A DNA stretch of 64,000 bases, taken from NCBI RefSeq assembly GCF_016612865.1, contig NZ_JAENZZ010000002.1, positions 124,001-188,000 on the forward strand, read 5' to 3'. Position 1 is the stretch's first letter. Each line of letters begins with the position of its first letter. The notes under the pieces were generated by a model. It was given only the letters and a program-made list of their open reading frames with translations. It was not told the origin of the DNA and made no database searches. Source of the stretch: Blastococcus sp. TML/M2B (GTDB taxonomy: Bacteria > Actinomycetota > Actinomycetes > Mycobacteriales > Geodermatophilaceae). Positions 53,343-61,757 of the stretch are shown here, piece after piece. A program made the position numbers and the translations under genes.

Positions 53343-54155
53343 ATGACGGTCGATTCGGCGTCAGGCAGAAACGGAGCGGGGCGCCTGACGCGCACGCCGG
53401 GAATGCCGCTGTGGCATCAACTGCTCACCGACCTGCGCGCTCGGCTGGACCGCGGGGACTTCGCCGGCAGCTTCCCCGGCGAACTGGACCTGGTCGAGCA
53501 GTACGGCGTGAGCCGGCACACCGTCCGCGAAGCGCTCCGCCACCTACGGGCCGAGGGCGTGCTGAAGGTCTCCCGCGGCCGACGCGCACGCGTGGCAACG
53601 CCCGACACGGTGATCGAACAGCCGACGGGGATCGTCTACTCGCTCTTCGCGTCCGTCGAGGACACCGGGCTCGAGCAGCTGTCCGAGGTCCGCGCCCTCG
53701 ACATCCGGGCCGACGGCGTCATCGCGCCGCGGCTCGGCCTCGAGGAGTCCACCCCACTGCTGTACCTGGAGCGACTTCGCCTGGCCGGCGGATCGCCGCT
53801 CGCGCTGGACCGTGTATGGCTGCCGGCCTCGGTGGGCGAACCTCTGCTCGGGGTCGACTTCCGCCACACCAGCCTCTACGACCAACTCCTGGCGACGACG
53901 GGCATCCCGGTCACCGCCGGCGAGGAGACGGTGCGCGCGATCATCCCCACCCCGGCCGAGCACCGGACACTGCACCTGCAGCCACCGTCGGCTGCGTTCG
54001 CCGTCGAGCGGGTCGGCATCAGTTCCGGCGTGCCCATCGAGTGGCGGCACACCGTGATCCGCGCCGACCGCTTTGCGCTCACCAGCGCGCTGACATCCGC
54101 CCACGGGACACCCGGCGGGCACGGAAGCCTGATGTTGACGCCTACGTACAGCTGA
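53343..54155 (+). CDS. GntR-family (HutC-type) transcriptional regulator
   Basis: 270 residues from ATG 53343. Seen: a winged-helix domain with FPGELDLVEQYGVSRHTVRE and ALRHLRAEGVLKVSRGRRAR (about 40-85), then a UTRA ligand domain (about 95-255) with TPLLYLERLRLAGGSPLALD and YDQLLATTGIPVTAGEETVR. Binds DNA as a dimer and releases it on effector binding. The rhodanese and sulfite exporter genes follow at once, so a sulfur compound or its product is a plausible effector. Confidence 0.88.
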   Translation: MTVDSASGRNGAGRLTRTPGMPLWHQLLTDLRARLDRGDFAGSFPGELDLVEQYGVSRHTVREALRHLRAEGVLKVSRGRRARVATPDTVIEQPTGIVYSLFASVEDTGLEQLSEVRALDIRADGVIAPRLGLEESTPLLYLERLRLAGGSPLALDRVWLPASVGEPLLGVDFRHTSLYDQLLATTGIPVTAGEETVRAIIPTPAEHRTLHLQPPSAAFAVERVGISSGVPIEWRHTVIRADRFALTSALTSAHGTPGGHGSLMLTPTYS

Positions 54156-54181
54156 CCTCCGCACCGGAAAGGACGCCGGAC

Positions 54182-54535
54182 ATGACAACTGCGAACCATC
54201 AGGACCGGCTCCCCGACGTCGACGCGCAGCGGGCCGAGGAGATGCTCGACCGCGGCGAGGCGCTACTCCTCGACGTCCGTGAGCCGCAGGAGTGGGCCGC
54301 AGGCCACGCCCCTCGAGCCCAGCACGTGCCGCTGGGCGAGCTGCGGCCCGAGTCCATCCCCGCCGGCCGGCCGGCCATCGCGGTCTGTCGGTCCGGCAAC
54401 CGTTCGGAGACGGCCGCCGATCTGCTGGCCGCCTCCGGGGTGCCCGTGCACAACCTCGCCGGCGGGATGAAGGGGTGGGCCGAGGCCGGTCTGCCGGTGG
54501 TCACCGACAGCGGGCAGCCGGGCACGGTCGCGTGA
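54182..54535 (+). CDS. Single-domain rhodanese
   Basis: 117 residues; AAAGGAC precedes ATG 54182. Seen: LLLDVREPQEWAAGHAPRAQ and active-site loop IAVCRSGNRSETAADLLAAS with catalytic Cys, and AGGMKGWAEAGLPV at the end. Sulfane-sulfur transferase. Ends with GTGA overlapping the tauE-like gene. Different in sequence from the rhodanese at 44547. Confidence 0.88.
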   Translation: MTTANHQDRLPDVDAQRAEEMLDRGEALLLDVREPQEWAAGHAPRAQHVPLGELRPESIPAGRPAIAVCRSGNRSETAADLLAASGVPVHNLAGGMKGWAEAGLPVVTDSGQPGTVA

Positions 54536-55410
54536 TCGCCGCCACGGCGATCGGGCTGGGACTGCTGATCGGGCTCAGCCTCGGCGCCCTCGGCGGCGGA
54601 GGCTCCATCCTGGCCGTGCCCGTGCTCGTCTACGTCATCGGGCAGGATGCCCGCACGGCCACGACCAGCAGCCTGTTCATCGTCGGCATCGCCGCCGTCA
54701 CCGGGGCCCTCGGGCACGTGCGCAGCGGGCGGGTGCGATGGGGCGTCGGCCTCGCCTTCGGGATCGTCGGCGTCGCCGCCAGCCTCGCCGGCACCGCGGC
54801 CAACCGCCTCGTCGACGCGGACGTACTGCTGCTCGTGTTCGCCGGGGTCATCCTCCTGGCCGCTGCCGGGATGCTGGCCCAGAGCCGCAGCTCCACGAAC
54901 TCCCCTCCGGAACGGCGGCTCGTGCACTCCGGCGTCGGCGCCGTCGAGGCCGCGCCGCGCGCGGGGGCCGAGGCCGAGCCCGAGGCCGCATCATCCGTCA
55001 CCGGGGGCAGGCACACGAGTCGGCGGTGGACCGGCGCACAGGCCGGAAAAATCGTTGCCACCGGCCTGCTGGTCGGCTTCATGACGGGCTTCTTCGGCGT
55101 CGGCGGCGGCTTCGTCGTCGTGCCGGCCCTGGTCCTCGCCCTGCGCATGCCCATGCAGCAGGCGGTCGCCACGTCGCTGATGATCATCGCCCTCAACTCG
55201 GCCAGCTCCCTGCTGGCGCGAACCGGGTCCGCAGACTTCGACTGGTCCGTGATCGTGCCCTTCACGTTGGCGGCGGTCGCCGGCTCGCTGGCCGGAAAGA
55301 AGGTCGCCGACCGCCTGTCGGGTACCACCCTCACCCAGGCCTTCGCCGTGCTCCTCATCGCTGTCGCCGTCTACACGGGTACCGACAGCATCCTGGGCCT
55401 GGCCGGCTGA
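54532..55410 (+). CDS. TauE/SafE-family sulfite/sulfonate exporter
   Basis: 292 residues from GTG 54532. Seen: IGLSLGALGGGGSILAVPVL and VGFMTGFFGVGGGFVVVPAL, the two GGGG(S/F) repeats of TauE/SafE proteins, and eight membrane segments with a charged linker (about 120-165). Exports small anions such as sulfite or sulfoacetate. Coupled to the rhodanese gene, it would remove the sulfite made by sulfur oxidation. Confidence 0.9.
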   Translation: MIAATAIGLGLLIGLSLGALGGGGSILAVPVLVYVIGQDARTATTSSLFIVGIAAVTGALGHVRSGRVRWGVGLAFGIVGVAASLAGTAANRLVDADVLLLVFAGVILLAAAGMLAQSRSSTNSPPERRLVHSGVGAVEAAPRAGAEAEPEAASSVTGGRHTSRRWTGAQAGKIVATGLLVGFMTGFFGVGGGFVVVPALVLALRMPMQQAVATSLMIIALNSASSLLARTGSADFDWSVIVPFTLAAVAGSLAGKKVADRLSGTTLTQAFAVLLIAVAVYTGTDSILGLAG

Positions 55411-55574
55411 TCGACCTGTCAGCGGTTGAACCCTTCCGGCGGCACTTCGGCTGGGGACCGAGTCGGATGGGCTCGCTTCTGCTCCGCCGTCAATGTTCAC
55501 CGTGGCAGGGCGACCGGACGACCTGACCTACGACCCGGCGATCCCCCGGGAGAGGCGGTGGAGGCGGGTAGCAG

Positions 55575-56156
55575 TCAGTGGGCGCCGAGCCCGTCCAGCA
55601 GGACCGCGACGAGGGTGCCTGTGGCGTCGTCGACCCCAATTCTGCCGCCGGCAATGAGGTGCGACAGCCCAGTGACAGTCACAGCACCGAAGATCATCAG
55701 GGCGGCGGCGTCGGCGTCGGCGACCTGCGCAAGAGAGCCGTCAGTGGCGCCTTGGTGCAAGAGTTCGACCACGGGAGCGTGGTAGGCCGCCCGGATCGCG
55801 GCGGCCAGCGCAGGCACCCGACCGGCCCGGCCCAACTCTCCGGTCAGCGCGCGACAGACCGCCGGCTGCTCGGCCATCACCGCGAGTTGGGCACGAACGA
55901 CGCCGACGAGCCTGTCGCGGGCGCTGCCCTCCCCCATCGCCGCGATGGCGACCTGATCCGCAATGTGACGGAGGACGTCCTGGAACAGGAACGCCAGGAT
56001 CTCCTCCTTACCACTGAAGTAGTAGTAGAGGGTCGCCTTCGGCACGCCTGTGGCGGCCGCGACATCCTCGATCTTCGTGCTCTCGACACCCCGGTCGGCG
56101 AACAGCTCGGCGGCCGCAGGCAGCCGGGCGGCGATCTGGACCGGCACCGCACGCAT
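55575..56156 (-). CDS. TetR-family regulator, divergent to P450
   Basis: 193 residues from ATG 56156, set by GGAGGAG 7 bases upstream. Seen: HTH LFADRGVESTKIEDVAAATG and VPKATLYYYFSGKEEILAFL, then a helical ligand domain. Divergently transcribed from the P450 gene at 56219 with a 21-bp palindrome between them, so it very likely controls both. Confidence 0.85.
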   Translation of the reverse strand: MRAVPVQIAARLPAAAELFADRGVESTKIEDVAAATGVPKATLYYYFSGKEEILAFLFQDVLRHIADQVAIAAMGEGSARDRLVGVVRAQLAVMAEQPAVCRALTGELGRAGRVPALAAAIRAAYHAPVVELLHQGATDGSLAQVADADAAALMIFGAVTVTGLSHLIAGGRIGVDDATGTLVAVLLDGLGAH

Positions 56157-56177
56157 TGACACTCCTCCCGATCTGCT

Positions 56178-56198
56178 GTTTAGACTGCGAGTACAAAC
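56178..56198. promoter_or_regulatory. TetR operator between regulator and P450 genes
   Basis: GTTT-N2-ACT-N3-AGT-N2-AAAC: a perfect 21-bp interrupted palindrome centred in the 62-base divergent gap. Size and placement are those of TetR-family operators. The sequence lies between both start codons. Confidence 0.7.
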
Positions 56199-56218
56199 TC
56201 CCGACGCAAGGGGTCACC

Positions 56219-57403
56219 ATGCCAGAGACAGACCTCCGGTACGACCCCTTCGACCCGGCCATGCAGGACGACCCGTACCCCGTCTACGCGGACTTGCGCG
56301 CCACCCGCCCTGTCTACTGGTGCGCGCCACGGAACTGCTGGGTACTCAGTCGCTACGAGGATGTCAGCGCAGCCCTCCAGGACCCGACGACATTCTCTTC
56401 CGCTCGAGGCATCTTCCCGGCACAGGGCTTCGACCTGGCGGGCGCGTTCCTGCCGATGATGATCATGATGGACCCACCGCGGCACGACCTCCTGCGGCGT
56501 GTGGTCGCCAAGGCCTTCACGCCGCGCCGGATCGCCCTGCTCGAGACACCGGTGCAGCAGATGGCTGCGGAGCTCACCGAGCGTCTGGTCACCGCCGGCG
56601 GTGGCGACGTGGTGCGCGAGTTGTCCGGCCCGCTGCCGGCGATGGTCATCGCCGACCTGCTCGGCGTGCCGCGTGAGGACCGGGACCAGTTCAAGGCCTG
56701 GTCGACGGCGCTGGTGACCACCGACATCTCCGCGCCCGATCCGATGAGGTCGAACCTCGACGCCGCGGCTGCGCTCTACGAGTACTTCCGCCAGTTCCTC
56801 GACGAGCGCCGGGCGCGGCCACGACCGGACCTCATGTCGGCGCTGGTGACCGCGGAGGTGGAGGGCCGACGGCTCTCCGAGGACGAGCTGCTCGGCTTCT
56901 GCCTCCTGCTGCTGGTGGCCGGCCACGAAACCACCACGAACCTCATCTCCAACACCATCGCCGTCCTGGCCGAGCGGCCCGAGGTCATCGACCGGCTCGC
57001 GCGCGACCGCAGTCTTCTTCCGTCGGCCGTGGGAGAGATGCTCCGCTACGACTCCCCCGTCCAGGGCCTGTCGCGCACTCTCACGCGAGACGTGCTCCTG
57101 CACGACGTCCAGATGAGGTCCGGCGACACGGTCCTGCTGCTGTTCGGCTCCGCCAACCGGGACGACAGCGCGTTCCCGGACGCCGACCACTTCCACATCG
57201 ACCGGGTCGTCGACAGGCAGCTCGCGTTCGGCCGCGGCATCCACTTCTGCCTCGGCGCCGCGCTCGCCCAACTCGAGACCCGATTGGTGTTCGACGAGCT
57301 GCTCAGCCGGACCCATGCCTGGCGGCTCGACACCGGCGCCGCGCCGGTCAGGTTGCGGTCAGGCCCCATCCGTGGCTACGGGTCGCTGACCATCACCATC
57401 TGA
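56219..57403 (+). CDS. Cytochrome P450
   Basis: 394 residues from ATG 56219, with AAGGGG upstream. Seen: I-helix LLVAGHETTTNLISN (about 235-250), ExxR EMLRYDS (about 272), and heme loop FGRGIHFCLGAALAQLE with the Cys ligand near residue 343. Soluble bacterial class I P450, needing ferredoxin and reductase, both encoded downstream. Substrate unknown. Convergent with the ferredoxin reductase gene. Confidence 0.93.
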   Translation: MPETDLRYDPFDPAMQDDPYPVYADLRATRPVYWCAPRNCWVLSRYEDVSAALQDPTTFSSARGIFPAQGFDLAGAFLPMMIMMDPPRHDLLRRVVAKAFTPRRIALLETPVQQMAAELTERLVTAGGGDVVRELSGPLPAMVIADLLGVPREDRDQFKAWSTALVTTDISAPDPMRSNLDAAAALYEYFRQFLDERRARPRPDLMSALVTAEVEGRRLSEDELLGFCLLLLVAGHETTTNLISNTIAVLAERPEVIDRLARDRSLLPSAVGEMLRYDSPVQGLSRTLTRDVLLHDVQMRSGDTVLLLFGSANRDDSAFPDADHFHIDRVVDRQLAFGRGIHFCLGAALAQLETRLVFDELLSRTHAWRLDTGAAPVRLRSGPIRGYGSLTITI

Positions 57404-57460
57404 CTCTCCCAGGCCGGGACGCTGCGGTGCTCGGCGGCGCCTCGACCGACATCCTGCTGT

Positions 57461-58651
57461 TCATCGGCCGGCGAAGGCGAGAGCGTCCTGCCAGGCGGTT
57501 CGCCAGCCGATCATCGCCCGGTACTTCATGATCTTGCCCGGCATGTTGAGCCCCAAGGTGCCGACGAGCAGGTCGTCCTGGCGGTAGAGGGCGAGCCATC
57601 GAGCGTCGTCGAGGTCCCCGATCACCGTGACCTCGTCGGCGGCGGTGATACCGACCATCTGGAGCTTGTCGCGGTACCAGTCCGACCAGAAGTAGGGGAC
57701 GGCGCTGTACGGGGTGGCCCGAGCGGGAGCCAGAGCGTTGCGGGCGGCAGCGGCGCCCTGCTCGGCGGCCGACGTCCAGTGCTCGAGGCGCATCGTCCGG
57801 CCGAAGAGTGCGTTGTGCCAGCGCGCGACGTCACCCGCGGCGTACACCTCGGGGCCGGCACGCAAGGTCTCGTCGCAGACGACGCCGTCCTCCACGTGCA
57901 GTCCTGAAGCGATGAGCCAGTCGGTGACGGGGTCGGCACCGATGCCGACGACGACGAGATCGGCGGGCAGGACCGAGCCGTCGGACAGCGCGACACCTTC
58001 CACTCGACCCTCGCCTTCGAGCCCGGTGACGGAGACACCGCACCGCAGCTCGGTGCCGTTGCGGGCGTGCAGGTCTGCGCAGGCGGCTGCCATCTGCTCG
58101 CCGACGGCACGAACGAGCGGCAGAGGGGCCGCCTCGAGGATGGTGACGTCGACGTTCCGTTTGCGGGCGGCCGAGGCGACCTCGGACCCGATGAAGCCAC
58201 CACCGACGACGACCATGCGGCGTCCGGCGTCCAGTGCCCCCCGGATGCTGCGGGCGTCCTCGACCGTGCGCAGGGTGTGCACACCGTCGAGCTGCTCGCC
58301 GGGCAGCTGCCGGGCCCGCGCACCCGTCGCGATGACCAGCCGCTCGTAACGCAGCTGCTCCTCACCACCCAGGACGATTTCCCGGGCATCGGTGTCGAGC
58401 GCGGTCGCGGGCACGCCGAGGCGCAGCTCGACGTCCAGGGCTCGCAGCTCGTCGTCGGTGCGGTGGTGCGGCATCGCCGGGTCGTCGCCCGGGTCGAGGA
58501 ATGCCTTGGACAGCGGTGGCCGGTCGTAGGGCAGGTGCTCCTCCGCCCCGACGAGCAGCAGCCGACCCGAGTATCCGGCCTTGCGGGCCGACTCGACCGC
58601 ACGCAGTCCCGCAAGCGAGGCGCCGACGACGACGAAAGGTGCTTCGGGCAT
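57461..58651 (-). CDS. Ferredoxin reductase (FAD-dependent, rubredoxin-reductase type)
   Basis: 396 residues from ATG 58651. Seen: FVVVGASLAGLRAVESARKA (FAD dinucleotide loop, about 6-25), LPYDRPPLSKAFL, MVVVGGGFIGSEVASAARKR (NAD(P)H loop, about 145-165) and VYAAGDVARWHN near residue 275. Passes electrons from NAD(P)H to the ferredoxin for the P450s. Same strand as the ferredoxin and the second P450. Confidence 0.92.
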   Translation of the reverse strand: MPEAPFVVVGASLAGLRAVESARKAGYSGRLLLVGAEEHLPYDRPPLSKAFLDPGDDPAMPHHRTDDELRALDVELRLGVPATALDTDAREIVLGGEEQLRYERLVIATGARARQLPGEQLDGVHTLRTVEDARSIRGALDAGRRMVVVGGGFIGSEVASAARKRNVDVTILEAAPLPLVRAVGEQMAAACADLHARNGTELRCGVSVTGLEGEGRVEGVALSDGSVLPADLVVVGIGADPVTDWLIASGLHVEDGVVCDETLRAGPEVYAAGDVARWHNALFGRTMRLEHWTSAAEQGAAAARNALAPARATPYSAVPYFWSDWYRDKLQMVGITAADEVTVIGDLDDARWLALYRQDDLLVGTLGLNMPGKIMKYRAMIGWRTAWQDALAFAGR

Positions 58652-58939
58652 GACTCTCCAGAGAACAGTCAGCGCTGGTGCGCCGAGACACAGCGCGCAG
58701 CAGCGGTCGGCGGTCACACGAGCCGGGAGCAGTGGAAGGCGCGACGGGCTGGTCGCCGCGCCCAGCGGTGGCCTGGAGCCCGCTCTCCCTTCAAGCCAGA
58801 GGGAGGCGGGATCAACCTGTGCGGTGATGGTCAGCGAGGCGTCGAGACCGAAGTCGGCCGAGATCGCCCAGCCGCCGGCTACGTGCAGGCCCGGGTTCCC
58901 GAAGACGTGGGACGTCGCGCTCCCGGCGATGGACCAACC
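58652..58939. other. Gap with gene-like fragment
   Basis: 288 bases between the reductase and ferredoxin genes. A minus-strand frame reads SHVFGNPGLHVAGGWAISA then DFGLDASLTITAQ with gene-like codons but no clear start or family; it may be debris of another gene or chance. Otherwise no feature found. Confidence 0.3.
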
Positions 58940-59132
58940 TCACTCCTCGATGCTCAGCGCGCTGGTGGGACAGGCCGCGACGGCCTCCTCCATCAGCGCC
59001 CGCTGGGTCCCCCGGGGGCGTGGGATTCAGCAGCTCGAGTGCGCCGTCGTCACGGACCTCGAAGAAGTCGGGGGCGACCGACTCGCACATCCCCAACGAC
59101 GAGCACTTGCTCTCGTCCAGCACGATCCTCAC
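58940..59132 (-). CDS. [3Fe-4S]-type ferredoxin for P450; frameshifted
   Basis: 63 residues once one extra base in the GGG/CCC run at 59005-59007 is removed; without it the frame runs past the true stop into Arg-rich nonsense. Seen: MRIVLDESKCSSLGMC with C-x5-C where a Leu replaces the middle Cys, SVAPDFFEVRDDGALELL and, after correction, DQRALMEEAVAACPTSALSI with the last Cys and a TGA at 58940. Three Cys with the fourth missing is the P450-partner type. It is 30 bases after the second P450 gene stop on the same strand, so one operon. Confidence 0.85.
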
Positions 59133-59162
59133 GCGAGTGTCCTTTCCGATCGGGTGGGTCGG

Positions 59163-60440
59163 TCAGCGCTCTGGGGTGAAGCGCACGGGCAGGTGGTTGA
59201 CGCCGTGGAAGAAGGTGCTGACCGTGTAGGAGGGCTCGCCGGCCACCTCGATGTCGGGCAGCCGGGTCAGCAGCTCCCGGTAGATGGCCGCCAGCTGCTG
59301 GCGGGCCAGCTGGTTGCCCAGGCAGTGGTGGATGCCGCCGCCGCCGAAGCTCACGTGCGGGTTCGGGTTCCGGGAGAGGTCGAAGCGCTCGGGCGCGTCG
59401 AACACCTCGGTGTCCCAGTTGGCCGAGGCGTAGAACATGACGACCTTGTCGCCCTGGGTGATCTGTTGCCCGTTCAGCTCGCAGTCGCGGGAGGCGGTGC
59501 GCCGGAAGGTCATGATCGGTGTGGCCCAGCGGACCATCTCCTCGACCGCCCCCTTGAGCCGGCCGTCGAGGTCCTCCATCAGCCAGGCCTTCTGCTGGGG
59601 GAAGTCGGTCAGGGCCTTCATGGCATGGCTGGTGCTCTGCCGGGTCGTGTCGTTGCCGGCAATGGTGAGCAGCCCGAAGAAGGACATGATCTCCTCGTCG
59701 GTCAGCCGCTCGCCGTCGACCTCCGCCTGCACGAGGTTGCTGAGCAGGTCGTCGCCCGGGTTGCGCCGGCGCTCGGCGATGTACCGTCCGGACAGCTCAC
59801 CGAGGTGGAGCATGGCCTCGAACAGGCGGCCGAGGGGTTCCTGGTCACCCATCAGCTCCGGGTCGTTCCAGCCCCCGGCGAACTGCGACTCGTAGGCCAT
59901 CCTCGCCCGGTCGGCCTCGTCGATGCCCATCATGTCGCAGATGTTGTGCATCGGGACGAGAGCCGCCACTTCGGGGACGAAGTCGACCTCGCCCCGGGTG
60001 GCGATGTCGTCCACGATGCGCCGTGCGTTGGCCTGGATCTGGTCATCGATGCGACGGATCTGCTTCGGGGTGAACGCCGAGCTCAGCAATCGCCGGATCT
60101 TGGTGTGCCGTGGCGGGTCCATCGCGATGAAGCCCTGCCCCGCGTCGAGCAACTCCTGCGGCATCGACTCCATCACGATGCCCTCGCCGGAGATGAAGTC
60201 CTCGTGCCGCTTGGTGACCTCGACCAGGTCGGCATGGCGCACGACGGCCCAGAACCCCTGGTCGTTCGGGTCCTTCATCAGCATGTCCTCGACCGGCTGG
60301 TGCCATGTCACCGGACGCTCGGCGCGCAGCACGGCGTAGGTCTTCTCCCGCTCGGCGGCCGTTTGCGACCAAAACGCTCGGGACGAAAGGTCCGCCTGGT
60401 CATAGGGGCGGGTGTCGCGTGGCTGGGCAACAGCGGTCAT
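59163..60440 (-). CDS. Cytochrome P450 (CYP125/142-like)
   Basis: 425 residues from ATG 60440. Seen: FIAMDPPRHTKIRRLLSSAF, I-helix LLTIAGNDTTRQST (about 258-272), ExxR EEMVRWAT, FRRTASRDCELNGQQITQGD, and heme loop FGGGGIHHCLGNQLARQQL with the Cys near residue 371; ends FFHGVNHLPVRF. The N-terminus and these loops recall sterol or fatty-chain hydroxylases of the CYP125/CYP142/CYP124 group, but the subfamily is not certain. First gene of the P450-ferredoxin-reductase operon, divergent from a TetR gene. Confidence 0.92.
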   Translation of the reverse strand: MTAVAQPRDTRPYDQADLSSRAFWSQTAAEREKTYAVLRAERPVTWHQPVEDMLMKDPNDQGFWAVVRHADLVEVTKRHEDFISGEGIVMESMPQELLDAGQGFIAMDPPRHTKIRRLLSSAFTPKQIRRIDDQIQANARRIVDDIATRGEVDFVPEVAALVPMHNICDMMGIDEADRARMAYESQFAGGWNDPELMGDQEPLGRLFEAMLHLGELSGRYIAERRRNPGDDLLSNLVQAEVDGERLTDEEIMSFFGLLTIAGNDTTRQSTSHAMKALTDFPQQKAWLMEDLDGRLKGAVEEMVRWATPIMTFRRTASRDCELNGQQITQGDKVVMFYASANWDTEVFDAPERFDLSRNPNPHVSFGGGGIHHCLGNQLARQQLAAIYRELLTRLPDIEVAGEPSYTVSTFFHGVNHLPVRFTPER

Positions 60441-60479
60441 CACGGCTCCAAGGTCTGCTCCATACGGGTGACGCTTAGG

Positions 60480-60504
60480 TTGACACACGGCACGGTTTTG
60501 TCAA
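60480..60504. promoter_or_regulatory. TTGACA-N13-TGTCAA inverted repeat
   Basis: Perfect 6-bp arms 13 bp apart, 40 bp upstream of the second P450 gene. TTGACA could also serve as a -35 box for the opposite strand. Candidate TetR operator in the divergent gap. Confidence 0.5.
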
Positions 60505-60587
60505 GTCTTGGACTCGATCACCGAATCTGTCACGGCTGGCCTCGCGAGCGGGGATTTCGGGCAGTGCGCCGTGACAGACTGTCGGCA

Positions 60588-60607
60588 CTTGTCAAAGACT
60601 CAACAAG
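60588..60607. promoter_or_regulatory. CTTGT-N10-ACAAG inverted repeat
   Basis: Perfect 5-bp arms and a second TTGTCAA in direct repeat with the one at 60498. It lies 23 bp upstream of the TetR gene start at 60630. Candidate autoregulatory operator; both sites may bind the same TetR protein. Confidence 0.45.
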
Positions 60608-60629
60608 CACGAGGGGACGGAGACGGCCA

Positions 60630-61250
60630 GTGGCGGCAGAGCCTCTTCGTCTGACCTTCCGCCAGCACGTGCGCGACCGCGCACTGGACGCAGTGCGGGC
60701 CCTGACCGTGGAGAAGGGCTGGTCCGGCGTGCGCATGGGGGACGTCGCCGCGCTGACAGGGGTATCGCGCCCGACGCTGTACAAGGAGTTCGGCGACAAG
60801 CAGGGACTCGGCGAAGCGCTGATCATGCAGGAGACCGAGAGGTTCCTCGTCGGCATCTCCCGCACCCTCGACGCGCACCCTCAGGACGCCGCGGGGGGAA
60901 TCTCCGCAGCAATCGAGTACGTGCTCGGCGAGGCCGACGCCAGCCCCTTGCTGTGCGCCATCCTCACCTCGGCACGTGACGCCGACAACGACCTGCTGCC
61001 CATGCTCACGACGCGTTCTGCGCCGGTGCTCGACGCCGCCACCCGAACCCTGATCAGCTGGTTCACGCAGCACTTCCCGCAGCTCGACCCACGAGACCTG
61101 GCCGACGGCGTGGACGCACTGGTCCGACTGGCCGTCAGCCATCTGGTACTCCCCGTCGATGACCGCACGACCACCGCGCACCGGCTGACTCGGATCGCCC
61201 TGCGCACCCTGCAACTCGACCAGGTCGTAGGGGACTCCCCCCGGCGATGA
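60630..61250 (+). CDS. TetR-family regulator, divergent to second P450
   Basis: 206 residues from GTG 60630. Seen: HTH WSGVRMGDVAALTGVSRPTL then YKEFGDKQGLGEALIMQETE, followed by a ligand domain with GISAAIEYVLGEADASPLLC. Divergent from the P450-ferredoxin operon, sharing 190 bp with two inverted repeats; controls it most likely. Confidence 0.85.
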   Translation: MAAEPLRLTFRQHVRDRALDAVRALTVEKGWSGVRMGDVAALTGVSRPTLYKEFGDKQGLGEALIMQETERFLVGISRTLDAHPQDAAGGISAAIEYVLGEADASPLLCAILTSARDADNDLLPMLTTRSAPVLDAATRTLISWFTQHFPQLDPRDLADGVDALVRLAVSHLVLPVDDRTTTAHRLTRIALRTLQLDQVVGDSPRR

Positions 61251-61757
61251 ACCCGGGCGGCTTCAGCTGGCGCAGCCGTCCACGAGAGGCGATACGGCGG
61301 GCCGCTCGTGACGACGGGGCCCGACCGCCCTGCTTCATCGGGACGGACTCGACCACGCCTCCGCTCCGCCACGACCGTGGTGCTGATCGTGCGTGTCCGA
61401 TCCCGCCACTCACGCCAGCGCGGGGTCGCAGGAGGGCCGCCCTGCCGTAGCACCGCTACCTAGGTGCTGTACGAATCGTTCGAGGTCGCGGGCAGGGCAC
61501 GACCTCGCCGCGAGGACGAGCGCCGTCCCCCGCCCATCTCATAGCTCACGCCGGCGACCCGCCGGCGGACAGGCGTTCGCTCGTGCGTCGGCAAGCGCGA
61601 GTGCCCTTGCGCAGGTCACGGCCCTCAGCTCTGGGGCCATTGCCATGGTCCGGGACGCTGCGGCCCTGACCGGGCATTCCGACCGGCCCGGCGCTCGCGC
61701 GAGTCGGCCTCACGGCCGTGAGGCAGCTGTGGAAGGTGTGGAGGAAGCCGAGCTGAG
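61251..61757. other. Long gap without a recognised gene
   Basis: 507 bases between two convergent TetR genes (ends 61250 and 61758). No real gene seen in any frame; local base use is uneven and includes AT-richer pockets near 61440. Some frames show gene-like runs but lack starts or families. Confidence 0.4.

Noticed and set aside
58652..58939. A thiamine-enzyme-like fragment (FGNPG) on the minus strand
   Set aside because: The resemblance is limited to five residues and the surrounding sequence does not fit that family.
58581..60629. A long plus-strand frame running into the TetR gene at 60630
   Set aside because: Only its last 206 residues look like a protein; the rest is antisense to the second P450 and ferredoxin.
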